A DNA stretch of 64,000 bases, taken from Thalassotalea sp. GTDB lineage: Bacteria; Pseudomonadota; Gammaproteobacteria; Enterobacterales; Alteromonadaceae. The notes beneath the pieces were generated by a model. It searched no databases, was not told where the DNA came from, and saw only the letters and a program-made list of their open reading frames with translations. A program made the translations under genes and the position numbers. Shown one piece after another: positions 19,643 through 28,911 of the stretch. The DNA is taken from the NCBI GenBank assembly GCA_029237915.1, contig JAQWHD010000040.1, forward strand, positions 1 through 64,000, read 5' to 3'. Positions within the stretch are counted from its first letter, which is position 1; each line of letters starts with the position of its first letter.

Positions 19643-20454
19643 ATTGACGTCCTTTTCATTAAAAACTGACTCAAAACTAACAACACCAGCATTTGTATTA
19701 ATGGTAATAAGTGGAAGCTCAATTCGATATCAGTGGGATTAATAATATTACTCAACTGAATGCCTGGAAATATATAGTATAAATAACTTAATTGCCCAAC
19801 GTAAGATTCAAGCAAGGCAAAAATCATTGGTAATAAGCCGTAAAAAAGCCCAACATAAATTATGCTTTTTCGAGATGAATTTGAAAAACTATTAAAAAAG
19901 CTCATCAGTGCAATAAAAGGTAAAATGACGATAACAAGTTCAAAAAAAACAAAAAATGACAGACTAAAAGCTACGCTAATTAAACTTGAATCACGCATAA
20001 CAGCAATAATCACACTCGCAATTAATGTTAGAGCAATTAACCCAGTGAGAATAAGAACTTGCCCCAAAAACCTGCCATATATAATTTCCGTGCGACTTGC
20101 CCTTAAGGTAATAAATCGTAAAGTACCTCGAGCCCTGTCGGCGCACGTTTGGTCACTACTAATGATAATCGCGAATATAGGATATAAAAACAAAGCAATG
20201 AGCCAATACATTGCAATTTCAGGGACTGGCCAATTTAACAGTTCACTAATACCGAATGCACCGAATATATCTCGAGCAATGTCTTTTAATGAGTCAGAAT
20301 AAACCCATTCGACAGCGTAATTAACCGGATAATAAAGAATAATCAACCAAGCAGTAGCAAAAGCAAGTAATGACAACACCCCGCTTTTTGTTAGACATAG
20401 GCGCGTTATTTCAAATTGGGCTAGGCAACCTACTCTTTTTACACTTTGCTGCAT
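19639..20454 (-). CDS. ABC-2 type transporter permease
   Basis: Inner-membrane partner of the ATPase encoded directly downstream. The 271 residues show about six hydrophobic helices (for example GVLSLLAFATAWLIILYYP, AMYWLIALFLYPIFAIIISS, FVFFELVIVILPFIALMSFF). The cytoplasmic motif CADRARGTLRFITLRASRTEIIYGRFLGQ resembles the coupling region of NosY-like ABC-2 permeases. It is first in a two-gene operon. The cargo cannot be deduced. Confidence 0.85.
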   Translation of the reverse strand: MQQSVKRVGCLAQFEITRLCLTKSGVLSLLAFATAWLIILYYPVNYAVEWVYSDSLKDIARDIFGAFGISELLNWPVPEIAMYWLIALFLYPIFAIIISSDQTCADRARGTLRFITLRASRTEIIYGRFLGQVLILTGLIALTLIASVIIAVMRDSSLISVAFSLSFFVFFELVIVILPFIALMSFFNSFSNSSRKSIIYVGLFYGLLPMIFALLESYVGQLSYLYYIFPGIQLSNIINPTDIELSFHLLPLIQMLVLLVLSQFLMKRTSI

Positions 20455-20723
20455 TTAATATCCTAATAACTTTCTGTAATGACTATAACCTACACTAAAA
20501 CCGACACTAAGGCCTACACTAAGATTATGAAATTGCTATTTATTTATTGTTGTAAAGTTCTGATAAAAGAAAGCGGACATTGAAAGCACTATTCAACGAA
20601 GAGTTTCGAGGCGATTTAATACCTTTTAACATTTATAACGTAATAGAAAGCAGGCACACAATACTCGCACTTTGAATAGCAACAGGTATATAATAGCCGC
20701 CATTATTATTAAGGTTATTTTAC

Positions 20724-21509
20724 ATGTCAGATTATCAATTACGCTTTGGCGGTATTGAGCGCTTATACGGCGTTAATGGTGCTAAACACATTCAACAAGC
20801 TCACTTTTGCGTTATAGGCATAGGTGGCGTTGGCTCTTGGGTTGCTGAAGCCTTTGCTCGCAATGGTGTTGGCCAAATCACCTTAATTGATTTAGACGAC
20901 ATCTGCATTACTAATACCAATCGTCAAATCCATGCACTTGCAGATACTGTCGGTGAAAGTAAAGTGGAAGTGATGGCCGAGCGTATTAAACAAATTAATC
21001 CAGATTGTATCGTTAATGAAGTAGAAGACTTCATTACTATGGAAAACTTAGCTGAGCTTATCAATAGCGAGTTTGATTACGTAGTTGATGCCATTGACTC
21101 AGTTCGTGTAAAAACGGCTTTAATTGCTCACTGTAAGCGTCAAAAACTACCTATGATCACCATAGGCGGTGCGGGTGGACAAATAGACCCAACTAAAATA
21201 GAAATAACTGACTTAAGTAAAACTTATCAAGACCCGCTTTTGGCAAAAGTTAAAAACCAATTACGCCGTGAGTATAACTTTCCAAGGAATGTAAAAAGAA
21301 AGTTCGCTATCGATGCGGTGTTTTCTACTGAGCAGTTAATTTATCCGACCAATGATGGCGAAGTATGTTTGGCCAAGCAAAGTAATGATGGCGCAATGCG
21401 CTTAGATTGCAGCGGTGGTTTTGGCGCAGCAACCCATGTTACAGCGAGTTTTGCATTTTTTGCGGTGAGTAGAGTAATGACAAAATATATAGCTAAAAAG
21501 CAACGTTGA
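20724..21509 (+). CDS. tcdA: tRNA threonylcarbamoyladenosine dehydratase
   Basis: E1/ThiF-fold enzyme (also called CsdL or YgdL) that converts t6A at position 37 of tRNA to its cyclic form using ATP. The 261 residues show the nucleotide fold VIGIGGVGSWVAEAFARNGVG (about 31-51), the acidic ATP-site motif LIDLDDICITNTNRQ, and the family's FSTEQLIYP and C-terminal DCSGGFGAATHVTASFAFFA segments. In E. coli its sulfur partners are CsdA-CsdE; here a CsdA-CsdE-like fusion lies about 8 kb away (28912-30591). A strong terminator follows. Confidence 0.95.
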   Translation: MSDYQLRFGGIERLYGVNGAKHIQQAHFCVIGIGGVGSWVAEAFARNGVGQITLIDLDDICITNTNRQIHALADTVGESKVEVMAERIKQINPDCIVNEVEDFITMENLAELINSEFDYVVDAIDSVRVKTALIAHCKRQKLPMITIGGAGGQIDPTKIEITDLSKTYQDPLLAKVKNQLRREYNFPRNVKRKFAIDAVFSTEQLIYPTNDGEVCLAKQSNDGAMRLDCSGGFGAATHVTASFAFFAVSRVMTKYIAKKQR

Positions 21510-21565
21510 TATAACTAGCGCTCAGCTAGAAGATAAAAGCTAGAAGTTATAATGTTAGAAAAAAC

Positions 21566-21597
21566 AAAGGCAGATAATAATTATCTGCCTTTTTTTA
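21566..21597 (+). terminator. Intrinsic terminator of tcdA
   Basis: AAAGGCAGATAAT pairs with ATTATCTGCCTTT, followed by a run of T. Located 57 bp after the tcdA stop. The A-rich left flank could also let it serve the convergent gene ending at 21628. Confidence 0.85.
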
Positions 21598-21627
21598 TTA
21601 ACAATTAACTTTTAAATAAAAGTTAAA

Positions 21628-21993
21628 TTATTTAGCATCTGTATCTTTTAGGAAACGGTAATTGCCTTTTAGGTCTGCTAAATATTTTTCACATAACTGG
21701 CCTTCTGGTGCTTGTTTTTTTAATTCGGCAAATTGCTTATGAGCTTTATCTTTTACTACTTCCCAGCTGATGCCTTCAATAGTTTCATAGCCTTCACTAA
21801 ATGCTTTAATTTTAGCTAGCTCTTTAAATTTTTCAGGATCAATTGGTTTGTCACACAGCTCAGTAACGTATAAAGACTTTCCGCCGGCTTCGGCAAGAAG
21901 ATTTTGTACGCTGTTAATTTGATCCGTTGATAATGACTCACTGGCAACACTAGAAAAACTAAATACAGTTAACAGTAATAAGATTGGTTTCAT
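21628..21993 (-). CDS. Small secreted protein of unknown function
   Basis: 121 residues from the ATG at 21993 (GAGG 7 nt upstream). A longer frame to 22053 has no ribosome site and would bury the signal peptide. The N-terminus MKPILLLLTVFSFSSVASES is a classical signal peptide with probable cleavage after VAS. The mature part is small, Lys/Glu-rich and mostly helical, with two cysteines (TELCDKP and GQLCEKYL) that could form a disulfide. I do not recognise the family. It is monocistronic and convergent with tcdA. Confidence 0.75.
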   Translation of the reverse strand: MKPILLLLTVFSFSSVASESLSTDQINSVQNLLAEAGGKSLYVTELCDKPIDPEKFKELAKIKAFSEGYETIEGISWEVVKDKAHKQFAELKKQAPEGQLCEKYLADLKGNYRFLKDTDAK

Positions 21994-22093
21994 GGTAATC
22001 CTCAAAATTTTATTGTAAAAACATCTTAACACCAGAGTAACATAAAAAACCAAAGATGGAATATTAGTATAAATAAAATAAATAAAATAAAAT

Positions 22094-22128
22094 AAAAAAA
22101 AGCAAACATTACCTAGGCAAAGTTTGCT
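22094..22128 (-). terminator. Intrinsic terminator downstream of dbpA
   Basis: On the minus strand AGCAAAC pairs with GTTTGCT across a 14-nt loop, followed by a T-run (complement of the A-run at 22094-22100), about 30 bp after the dbpA stop. Confidence 0.7.
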
Positions 22129-22160
22129 CCTATTTGCAGCTATTTGTAGCTAAAGTAATA

Positions 22161-23549
22161 TTATCCGCGGATAACTCTTACTCTAAAGTTTCTGCCTTTA
22201 AGTTTACCTTGCTCTAGCTTTTTGTAAGCGACTTTGTGTGCAGCGCGTTTTACCGCAACATAAGAGAAGTTTTGCGAAACATTAATTTTACCAACTTGGT
22301 CTCCTTTAATGCCTTTATCTCCAGTTAAAGCCCCTAAAATATCGCCTGGGCGAACTTTATCGCGCTTACCACCATCAATTTGAATAGTGATCATATCTGG
22401 GCGCATTACTGGGTTACTTAAGGTATTAAAGTCAGGTAATGTTTCACCAACAATTTTTCTATCAAGGTAATCTTCAAGCAATGCAACTTTGTGCCCTTCT
22501 TGCTCGCTAAATAATGAACAGGCAATACCTTTACTACCCGCTCGACCAGTACGACCAATACGGTGAATATGAACTTCAGTGTCTAAAGCAATATGGAAGT
22601 TAATTACGCAATCGAGTGCATCAATATCTAAACCACGAGCAGCGACATCAGTAGCAACTAAAACATTGGCACTTTTATTGGCAAAACGGACTAAAGTTTG
22701 ATCTCTGTCTCGCTGCTCTAAATCGCCATGTAATTCCAAGGTGCTAAAACCATAATTAACTAAAGTATCAGCAACTATTTGTGCATCTTTTTTGGTGTTA
22801 CAAAAAACCACACATGATTCAGGTTGGTGCTCTAATAGTAATAAACGCAGTGCTTGAATACGTTCATCAACATCAGCAACTTTATAAAAGTGCTGAGAAA
22901 TAGTGCTATCTTCATGACGTGATTCAACTTTTACCATAGTTGGTTTAGTCATAATACGTTCTGAAATTTGCTTGATTCTATTTGGAAATGTTGCACTAAA
23001 AAGCAAGGTTTGACGGTCTTCCGGCGAGTATTTAACAATATTATCAAGGGCTGGCTGAAAGCCCATATCTAGCATTCTATCGGCTTCATCAAGCACTAAT
23101 AAATTTAGGTTTTCTAAATTTAACGTACCTTTGATAACGTGCTCTTCAATACGTCCTGGCGTACCAACAATAATATGTGCACCGTGCTCTAATGAACCAA
23201 TTTGCGGACCAAAAGGCATACCGCCACATAAAGTTAATACTTTAATGTTATGAATTGAACGAGCAAGTTTACGAATTTCTTTCGCTACTTGGTCTGCTAA
23301 TTCACGAGTTGGACATAGAACTAAGGATTGTATGCGAAAACGTTTTACGTCTAATTTTTGCAGCATACCTAAACCAAACGCAGCAGTTTTACCTGAGCCA
23401 GTTTTACCTTGGCCAATCACATCTTTACCGGCCATAATATCAGGTAAGCTTTGGGCCTGAATTGGCGTCATTTCGTGATAACCTAATGATTCAAGGTTTG
23501 TTATTAATTCAGGCTTTAAACCTAAAGTTGAAAATTTTGATTGGCTCAA
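22161..23549 (-). CDS. dbpA: ATP-dependent RNA helicase DbpA
   Basis: DEAD-box helicase in large-subunit ribosome assembly, directed to hairpin 92 of 23S rRNA by its C-terminal domain. The 462 residues show the Q-motif region (GYHEMTPIQAQSLP), Walker A (GKTGSGKT), the DEAD box in LLVLDEADRMLDMGFQP, SAT (LLFSATFP), and motif VI (HRIGRTGRAGSKG). The C-terminal DbpA RNA-binding domain contains DKVRPGDILGALTGDKGIKGDQVGKINV. It has a single-gene arrangement with a terminator. Assignment to DbpA rests on the C-terminal domain and is firm. Confidence 0.95.
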   Translation of the reverse strand: MSQSKFSTLGLKPELITNLESLGYHEMTPIQAQSLPDIMAGKDVIGQGKTGSGKTAAFGLGMLQKLDVKRFRIQSLVLCPTRELADQVAKEIRKLARSIHNIKVLTLCGGMPFGPQIGSLEHGAHIIVGTPGRIEEHVIKGTLNLENLNLLVLDEADRMLDMGFQPALDNIVKYSPEDRQTLLFSATFPNRIKQISERIMTKPTMVKVESRHEDSTISQHFYKVADVDERIQALRLLLLEHQPESCVVFCNTKKDAQIVADTLVNYGFSTLELHGDLEQRDRDQTLVRFANKSANVLVATDVAARGLDIDALDCVINFHIALDTEVHIHRIGRTGRAGSKGIACSLFSEQEGHKVALLEDYLDRKIVGETLPDFNTLSNPVMRPDMITIQIDGGKRDKVRPGDILGALTGDKGIKGDQVGKINVSQNFSYVAVKRAAHKVAYKKLEQGKLKGRNFRVRVIRG

Positions 23550-23742
23550 TGTGTTATCTCGTTTGGTTAGTATTGTTCAGTTAATTTTGTTTATTTCACT
23601 TGTTCAAAAAGCAAGCATAAAAACTATGGCGCGATTCTGCCAAATACTCACCTTTAAATCTAGAGGAATAATGTAAAAGGGCAAATAAATTAATAACTTC
23701 ACCCAATACTTCACCCAATATTGTCGGCTTATACCTATTTGA

Positions 23743-25710
23743 TTAATTACTTAGGTTCGATTCAACCCAAGTCAGTACATCACCATAACGGTAATTTTCA
23801 AACACGGCAAAACCCGTTAATTTTCTTACTCGTAACTTAGTAAACATGGGTGTAGTTAAGCCACAAAAGAAACGGCTGATCAGTGCTGCTGACGTGTGCT
23901 GTGCCAGCTTTTCCATAATATCTTGTGCGTATTGATTAAAGTTAAAGTCAGTTAAAGGGGTTAACGCAACAACAGGCGGCATTTGTGCAACATTACCTAA
24001 ACAAACAGAACAGTGACCACAAGCTCGCTGTAAACGATGATCACTAAAGTAATTAGCTAATTGCAGGCTAAGACAGGTATTAGAGGCAAAAAAGGCTAAC
24101 AAATGCTCTATACGAGCAATTTCACTCGCTTCTTTTTGTTTGAACTTGGTAAACACTTTAGATTGCAACCCGCTCAAATCGACTAAGTTTGGGTTTACTT
24201 GGTAGACTTCGGTCATTTGCTTAGATTGCAATTCAATAAAAGACTTTTCATCAAAGTATTCTATAGCGCTGATCACTCTATTGCGGTCACTTGGGTAGAG
24301 TTGCTGCAATTTTTCAAAATTAACTGTGTACCAAATTTTAGCTTTATCGGATGAATCAAATATCGCTTTAATAAAGGTTTGTCTTTCACCAGAAAAACTA
24401 TTAATTAACTCTTGTTCTGTGCCTTTTAACTTAAATTTATACTCGGCAAAGTAGCTGTAAGCTGGTTTTATTAAACCCGCTAGCTCTAAATACACTAATA
24501 AGGTTTTTAAGCTGAGTAAGCGCACGTTCGACTGACTAGATAAACTATTAAGGACCACTTCCCACTGATTAGGCTTGCTGGTGAATGATTGAGGTTCTTG
24601 GTTAGTGGCTTGCTGTGTCGAATTGCTAATTTCATTTATCACATAGCTAATTGCCGCCTCTTCAGGGGTGTCAGCATAAACAAAATTTTCTAATATATTA
24701 AGGTTGTCGTAATTAGCAAGTACCAAACACTCAGATTGATAGCCATCTCGCCCTGCTCTGCCTATCTCTTGTGCATAGTTTTCAATAGATTTAGGCAAAT
24801 CATAATGAACAACAAAGCGAATATCACTTTTATCAATACCCATGCCAAAGGCAATGGTCGCAACAATTAAGTTAACTTTACCACTCATAAAATCTTGTTG
24901 AATGGATTGTCGTAAATCACTGTCCATACCCGCATGATAAGCTTTAGCATTATAGCCTCTAGCTGATAAGGTACGTGCCACCTCTTCTGCGGTTTGTTGC
25001 AAAGTAACGTAAACAATACCAGCTTGTGTGGTTTTATCGCCAAGCCAATGCGCTAAGTAATTGTCTTTCTCATTTTGACTAATACCATGCACGTGCAAAT
25101 TTAAGTTGTTACGATAAAAACCGGTTAGAGTAATGTTTTCAGTGGCTATATCAAACTTACTGCCCATATCAGCGATAACTTTTTCAGTTGCGGTTGCCGT
25201 TAGGAGTAGAGTTTGCGCAATATTAAACTGTTTTTTATATTTAGGTAATTTGAGGTAATCAGGTCGAAAATTATGACCCCATTCAGAAATACAGTGCGCC
25301 TCATCTACAACCAATAATGATATAGGGATTTGTTGTAAAAATTGACGAAAACGTTCGTTGTTCAAACGCTCAACCGAGATCATCAATATTTTAATCTCAC
25401 CAGAGCGAACACCATGCATAACCTGTTGGCTTTGCTCTTTAGATTGCATCGAATCGATACTAGCAGCAGCTATGCCACGTTCTTTTAAAAATGCTAGTTG
25501 GTCTTGCATCAAAGCAAGCAATGGCGAAATAACCAAGGTTAAATTTGGTAATGCAATTGCAGGGAGTTGATAACATAAAGATTTGCCAGAGCCGGTAGGA
25601 AAAATAGCTGCTGCGCTTTGCCCTGACAAAATATTTTCAACAACCTGCTGTTGCCCAGGACGAAAGTCGGTGAAACCAAAGTATTGTTCTAATAACTGAT
25701 GTGATTGCAT
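23743..25710 (-). CDS. RecQ-family ATP-dependent DNA helicase
   Basis: 3'-5' DNA helicase of 655 residues. Motif 0 (FGFTDFRPGQQQVVENIL), Walker A (FPTGSGKSLCYQLPA), the DEAH box (LLVVDEAHCISEWGHNFRPDY), the aromatic-rich segment after it, and motif VI (QEIGRAGRDGYQSE) are all present. The RecQ zinc-binding segment shows CGHCSVC near residue 592. No clear HRDC domain follows; the C-terminus ends in a short domain with TKLRVRKLTGFAVFENYRYGDVLTWVE. Length and C-terminus differ from E. coli RecQ (609 residues), so I withhold the symbol: it may be a paralogue beside a classical RecQ elsewhere. Single gene. Confidence 0.9.
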   Translation of the reverse strand: MQSHQLLEQYFGFTDFRPGQQQVVENILSGQSAAAIFPTGSGKSLCYQLPAIALPNLTLVISPLLALMQDQLAFLKERGIAAASIDSMQSKEQSQQVMHGVRSGEIKILMISVERLNNERFRQFLQQIPISLLVVDEAHCISEWGHNFRPDYLKLPKYKKQFNIAQTLLLTATATEKVIADMGSKFDIATENITLTGFYRNNLNLHVHGISQNEKDNYLAHWLGDKTTQAGIVYVTLQQTAEEVARTLSARGYNAKAYHAGMDSDLRQSIQQDFMSGKVNLIVATIAFGMGIDKSDIRFVVHYDLPKSIENYAQEIGRAGRDGYQSECLVLANYDNLNILENFVYADTPEEAAISYVINEISNSTQQATNQEPQSFTSKPNQWEVVLNSLSSQSNVRLLSLKTLLVYLELAGLIKPAYSYFAEYKFKLKGTEQELINSFSGERQTFIKAIFDSSDKAKIWYTVNFEKLQQLYPSDRNRVISAIEYFDEKSFIELQSKQMTEVYQVNPNLVDLSGLQSKVFTKFKQKEASEIARIEHLLAFFASNTCLSLQLANYFSDHRLQRACGHCSVCLGNVAQMPPVVALTPLTDFNFNQYAQDIMEKLAQHTSAALISRFFCGLTTPMFTKLRVRKLTGFAVFENYRYGDVLTWVESNLSN

Positions 25711-25788
25711 AACAGGAAAAGTGTATTCATCGATTCTAAATAGATAACCTTAGAATATCACCAATCGCCAATAACACTAAATAATATC

Positions 25789-25830
25789 GTTACTAATGTC
25801 ATTACTAATGTCATTACTAATTTAGTTACT
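25789..25830. repeat. 12-bp tandem repeat upstream of the HutD gene
   Basis: GTTACTAATGTC, ATTACTAATGTC, ATTACTAATTTA in succession, then GTTACT. Lies between recQ-family and hutD-like genes, in their divergent promoter region. Confidence 0.75.
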
Positions 25831-25895
25831 TGCGATGAATTTAACCGATATACTTAGCCTTTCTCACTGAACCATATATAACCTTTAAGATAAAA

Positions 25896-26507
25896 ATGTC
25901 GCTTATGAAAATAACACCACCACAGCAGTTTAAAACTACCCCATGGAAAAATGGCAAAGGGAAAACCATTGAACTTGCTATTAATAGCAATGGCGACTTA
26001 ACTAACTTTAGTTATCGATTGAGCATTGCCACAGTAAGTGAGGATGGATTGTTTTCTAACTTTAGTGGATTACAGCGTAATTTGTTCCTGTTAAGTGGCG
26101 CAGGTGTCGAACTTACCTACGATACAAATTCACATACCGATATTGAAGGCAAGCAGGTACTCGCTCATACATTAATAGATAAATTAAGCTATGCAACCTT
26201 TGATGGCGATGCAAGAACCTTTGGTAAGCTAATAAATGGCACCATAACCGACTTTAATGTGATTCATGACTCCAATAAACACGATTTATCTATACACACT
26301 ATAAAAGCAGGTGATAAATTCACACTTTTGCCTTGTACTCGGTGCTTTATTTATCCAACTCTATCAGCCATCACCTTGCATAATAGTTTTGACAATGCAG
26401 AACACATTATTCCTGAAAATAATTTACTAGAGCTTAAAGATATAGCAAATAATCAGTATTACGTTGCCGGGGAACAAATGATCGTTGTTCATTTCAGCGA
26501 TTTGTAG
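25896..26507 (+). CDS. HutD/Ves family cupin protein
   Basis: 203 residues of the HutD/Ves family, recognised by the N-terminal KTTPWKNGKGKTIELA and the following FSYRLSIATVSEDGLFSNFSGLQRNLFLLSGAGVEL. The family is a bicupin fold of uncertain biochemical role: HutD occurs in histidine-utilisation loci and Ves is linked to cold growth in E. coli. No hut genes lie nearby, so a Ves-like solitary role is more likely. The start is the ATG at 25896; a second ATG four codons on (25908) is possible. Confidence 0.8.
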   Translation: MSLMKITPPQQFKTTPWKNGKGKTIELAINSNGDLTNFSYRLSIATVSEDGLFSNFSGLQRNLFLLSGAGVELTYDTNSHTDIEGKQVLAHTLIDKLSYATFDGDARTFGKLINGTITDFNVIHDSNKHDLSIHTIKAGDKFTLLPCTRCFIYPTLSAITLHNSFDNAEHIIPENNLLELKDIANNQYYVAGEQMIVVHFSDL

Positions 26508-26597
26508 CTATAGTGGGTATCGTTACTAATTAAAGTAATTACTCAACTGAATTTATAATAATAAATATTTAATGATAACAATGAACAAGAGAATGCC

Positions 26598-27077
26598 ATG
26601 AATAAACCACAAAGAGATTTAACTTTAAGATTTTTAGCTGAACCACAAGATGTAAATTTTGGCGGCAAGGTTCATGGTGGCGCTGTAATGAAATGGATTG
26701 ATTTAGCAGCCTATGCCTGCTCTGCAGGTTGGAGCAGTCGTTATTGTGTTACAGCCTACGCTGGTGGTATTCGATTTGTTGCACCTATTCATGTGGGTAA
26801 CTTAGTTGAAGTAAACGCCAAAGTGATTTACACGGGTAACTCGTCAATGCATATCGCGTTAGAGGTTAATGCCTGTGACCCGAAATCGATGAACCGACGC
26901 TTAACCACACATTGTATCGTTATTATGGTTGCGGTCGATGAATCTGGACAACCTGTTGGCATACCGCAATGGGAACCACAAACAGAAGAAGATATAAAAC
27001 AATACGAAACAGCTAAAAAATTAATGGAAATGCGTAAACAAATTAGCGAAGAAATGCAAATTTACGTACCTAAATAG
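26598..27077 (+). CDS. Acyl-CoA thioesterase (YciA-like hotdog fold)
   Basis: Hydrolyses acyl-CoA to free acid and CoA; 159 residues. The hotdog core is visible in DVNFGGKVHGGAVMKWIDLAAYACS, with the conserved Asp in the central helix, and GGIRFVAPIHVGNLVEVNAKVIYTGNSSMHIALEV. A charged helical tail follows. GAGA lies about 10 nt before the ATG. Substrate chain length cannot be judged. It stands alone between the HutD gene and the cold-shock gene. Confidence 0.88.
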   Translation: MNKPQRDLTLRFLAEPQDVNFGGKVHGGAVMKWIDLAAYACSAGWSSRYCVTAYAGGIRFVAPIHVGNLVEVNAKVIYTGNSSMHIALEVNACDPKSMNRRLTTHCIVIMVAVDESGQPVGIPQWEPQTEEDIKQYETAKKLMEMRKQISEEMQIYVPK

Positions 27078-27396
27078 GTAAACACCTGGTTAATATTGCG
27101 TTAACCAACCGTTAGTACAAATTACTACACTTTGCTAGTTTTTAATAATTTTCATTAAATACAGGTAATTAAGAAATTAATTTGTATTATATTTACTAAC
27201 GCTATCAAAATTATATTGACTTGCTCATAGGCCTCTATATAATGAGCCTCGAATTGAAAGTTCTACAAAATATTTATCTTTGCTAAATCGATGCCTTTAC
27301 AGATATCGCGATGTGTTTATAAGTAATATAGTGTGCTTCCAAAAATTGTCTTCATTTTGAAGACTCAAATTACTCTTAAATACATAGGAATTTAAT
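27078..27396 (+). promoter_or_regulatory. Cold-shock gene promoter and long 5' leader
   Basis: A near-consensus sigma70 promoter has TTGACT at 27216-27221, a 16-bp spacer, and TATAAT at 27238-27243. Transcription from about 27250 would give a leader of roughly 147 nt before the cspA-family ATG. A long structured 5' UTR is a known feature of E. coli cspA mRNA and acts as its thermosensor; whether this one folds alike is inference. The stretch 27078-27200 shows nothing else. Confidence 0.7.
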
Positions 27397-27603
27397 ATGT
27401 CTGCTACAACTGGTACAGTAAAATGGTTTAACGAAGCAAAAGGTTTTGGTTTCATCGAGCAAGAGAATGGTCCTGACGTTTTCGCTCATTTCCGTTCAAT
27501 CGTTGGTGACGGTTTCAAAACTCTAGCTGAAGGCCAAAAAGTTGAGTTCACTGTAACTCAAGGTCAAAAAGGCCCTCAAGCTGAAAACATCAAAGCTCTT
27601 TAA
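27397..27603 (+). CDS. Cold-shock domain protein (CspA family)
   Basis: A 68-residue single-stranded nucleic-acid chaperone. It is a single OB-fold with RNP1 (KGFGFIEQ) and RNP2 (DVFAHFRSI). A Tyr/Phe typical of RNP2 (VFVHFSAI in E. coli) is kept, while the second RNP2 position is Ala instead of Val. It has its own strong promoter, a long leader and an intrinsic terminator. Which CspA paralogue it is cannot be told. Confidence 0.96.
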   Translation: MSATTGTVKWFNEAKGFGFIEQENGPDVFAHFRSIVGDGFKTLAEGQKVEFTVTQGQKGPQAENIKAL

Positions 27604-27641
27604 TTTTAAATGAGCAATCCAGTTTAAACTGGTTTGATGAT

Positions 27642-27672
27642 AAAGGTAAAACTTAGGTTTTGCCTTTTTTTT
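27642..27672 (+). terminator. Intrinsic terminator of the cold-shock gene
   Basis: AAAGGTAAAAC pairs with GTTTTGCCTTT (one G-T wobble) across a short loop, followed by a run of nine or more T. Confidence 0.85.
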
Positions 27673-27693
27673 TGCCTAAAAATTACCAACAAT

Positions 27694-27719
27694 ATCAAGA
27701 GGGTCAGATCAACTTGAAA
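27694..27719 (+). repeat. Left 26-bp inverted repeat flanking the LysR gene
   Basis: Begins ATCAAGAGGGTCAGATC. It is the exact reverse complement of 28873-28898 over all 26 bases, with the match ending sharply on both sides. Contains the GGTCAGA core of the other palindromes in the window. Confidence 0.85.
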
Positions 27720-27782
27720 TATAATCTACTTATAGCTGCTTGTTTTAATTGCTATTTCCTTGATGTACCGCTTTAAAAACAC

Positions 27783-28670
27783 CTAACTAACAGCTAAAAA
27801 CTTCCCTATATTTAATCTAAGCCAATTATATCGTTGTGGCAGTTCTTTATTTGCTTTATGAACAAGGTACAAGTCGTCACTAATTGGATGCGCTAACGGT
27901 AAAGTAAATAGCTTGTTTGGTTCGTTAAATTGCTTAACAGCGAATTCAGGCAAAACGGTAAAGCCAAGACCAAACGCTACAGGTAGTAGTATTTGATTCA
28001 GCTGGTTTACAAAACCACTTTGCTTAAACTGTGTAATGCTTTTAAATTCACCTTTAAAATTTGCTGTTAATAGTCGCTCTGCATATTGATGGCCATCAGG
28101 GTGGTTAATAAAACCTAACCTTAGTAACTCGCTAAAACTCACTTGCTTATCTTTATAACTTGCCGGAAGAATTAAACAAAAAGACTCATTGGCTATTTTT
28201 TCAAAATGTAATTCTGTAGAGGGTAATTGCTGACTAACCACACCTAAATCTATTTTGTTTTTAGTGATTTTATCAATAATGCCTTGATTAGAATCAGCCT
28301 GCAGATGAATAGATAGATCGAGATATTGAGCTTGCCTAGATAATAGGTGCGGATAAATAAGTGTTGCTACAGCTCCTGAGCAGCCAAGAGAGCACATACC
28401 TTTATATTCAGAGTCTTCTTTAATGCTATTTTTAAGAGTTTGTTCTTGCTGCTTTTGCAGCTTTATAAAGTCATATAAGGTTTTACCGGCCTCGGTTAAC
28501 TCAAAGCTTTTACCTATACGGTTTATTAAAGCGACATCTAATTGCGCCTCAAGCTTGCTTATGTGTTGACTAACGCCAGGTTGGGTCATAAATAGTTTTT
28601 CAGCGGTTTTAGTAAAGTGCCCTACTTCAACTAACACATAGAATGTATGCAACCATTTATTATTTAGCAT
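27783..28670 (-). CDS. LysR-family transcriptional regulator
   Basis: 295 residues. The N-terminal winged HTH (FYVLVEVGHFTKTAEKLFMTQPGVSQHISKLEAQLDVALINR) is typical of the family, followed by the linker helix and a periplasmic-binding-protein-like effector domain (about 90-290). The effector is unknown. No divergent target gene is adjacent, which is unusual since LysR genes often diverge from their targets. The gene lies alone inside a 1.2-kb unit bounded by perfect 26-bp inverted repeats (27694-27719 and 28873-28898), so it may have come as a cassette. Confidence 0.92.
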   Translation of the reverse strand: MLNNKWLHTFYVLVEVGHFTKTAEKLFMTQPGVSQHISKLEAQLDVALINRIGKSFELTEAGKTLYDFIKLQKQQEQTLKNSIKEDSEYKGMCSLGCSGAVATLIYPHLLSRQAQYLDLSIHLQADSNQGIIDKITKNKIDLGVVSQQLPSTELHFEKIANESFCLILPASYKDKQVSFSELLRLGFINHPDGHQYAERLLTANFKGEFKSITQFKQSGFVNQLNQILLPVAFGLGFTVLPEFAVKQFNEPNKLFTLPLAHPISDDLYLVHKANKELPQRYNWLRLNIGKFLAVS

Positions 28671-28872
28671 TTACCTACTCTCATTATTATTGACACTATA
28701 ACCATAACAAAACTTTATCATAAAAACAGCATTTGATAACAAAGAGGTGATTGGTTAGGTTTTAATGATTTGTCATATAGCTATGCAGACAATTGTATCT
28801 TCATTGAATTCAACTTAGCCTTTTGAACTCAACTGAGAAAACTATTTTAAGCAAACTATTTTAAGCAAATAG

Positions 28873-28898
28873 TTTCAAGTTGATCTGACCCTCTTGAT
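28873..28898 (-). repeat. Right 26-bp inverted repeat flanking the LysR gene
   Basis: Begins TTTCAAGTTGATCTGACCC, the exact reverse complement of 27694-27719. It ends 14 bp before the stop of the cysteine desulfurase fusion (28912). Just upstream is a 14-bp tandem duplication (ACTATTTTAAGCAA twice, near 28840-28868). Confidence 0.85.
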
Positions 28899-28911
28899 TA
28901 GAAGCTATGAT

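Noticed and set aside
27694..28898. Classical insertion sequence
   Set aside because: Ends are good inverted repeats, but the only gene inside is a LysR regulator; no transposase and no evident target duplication.
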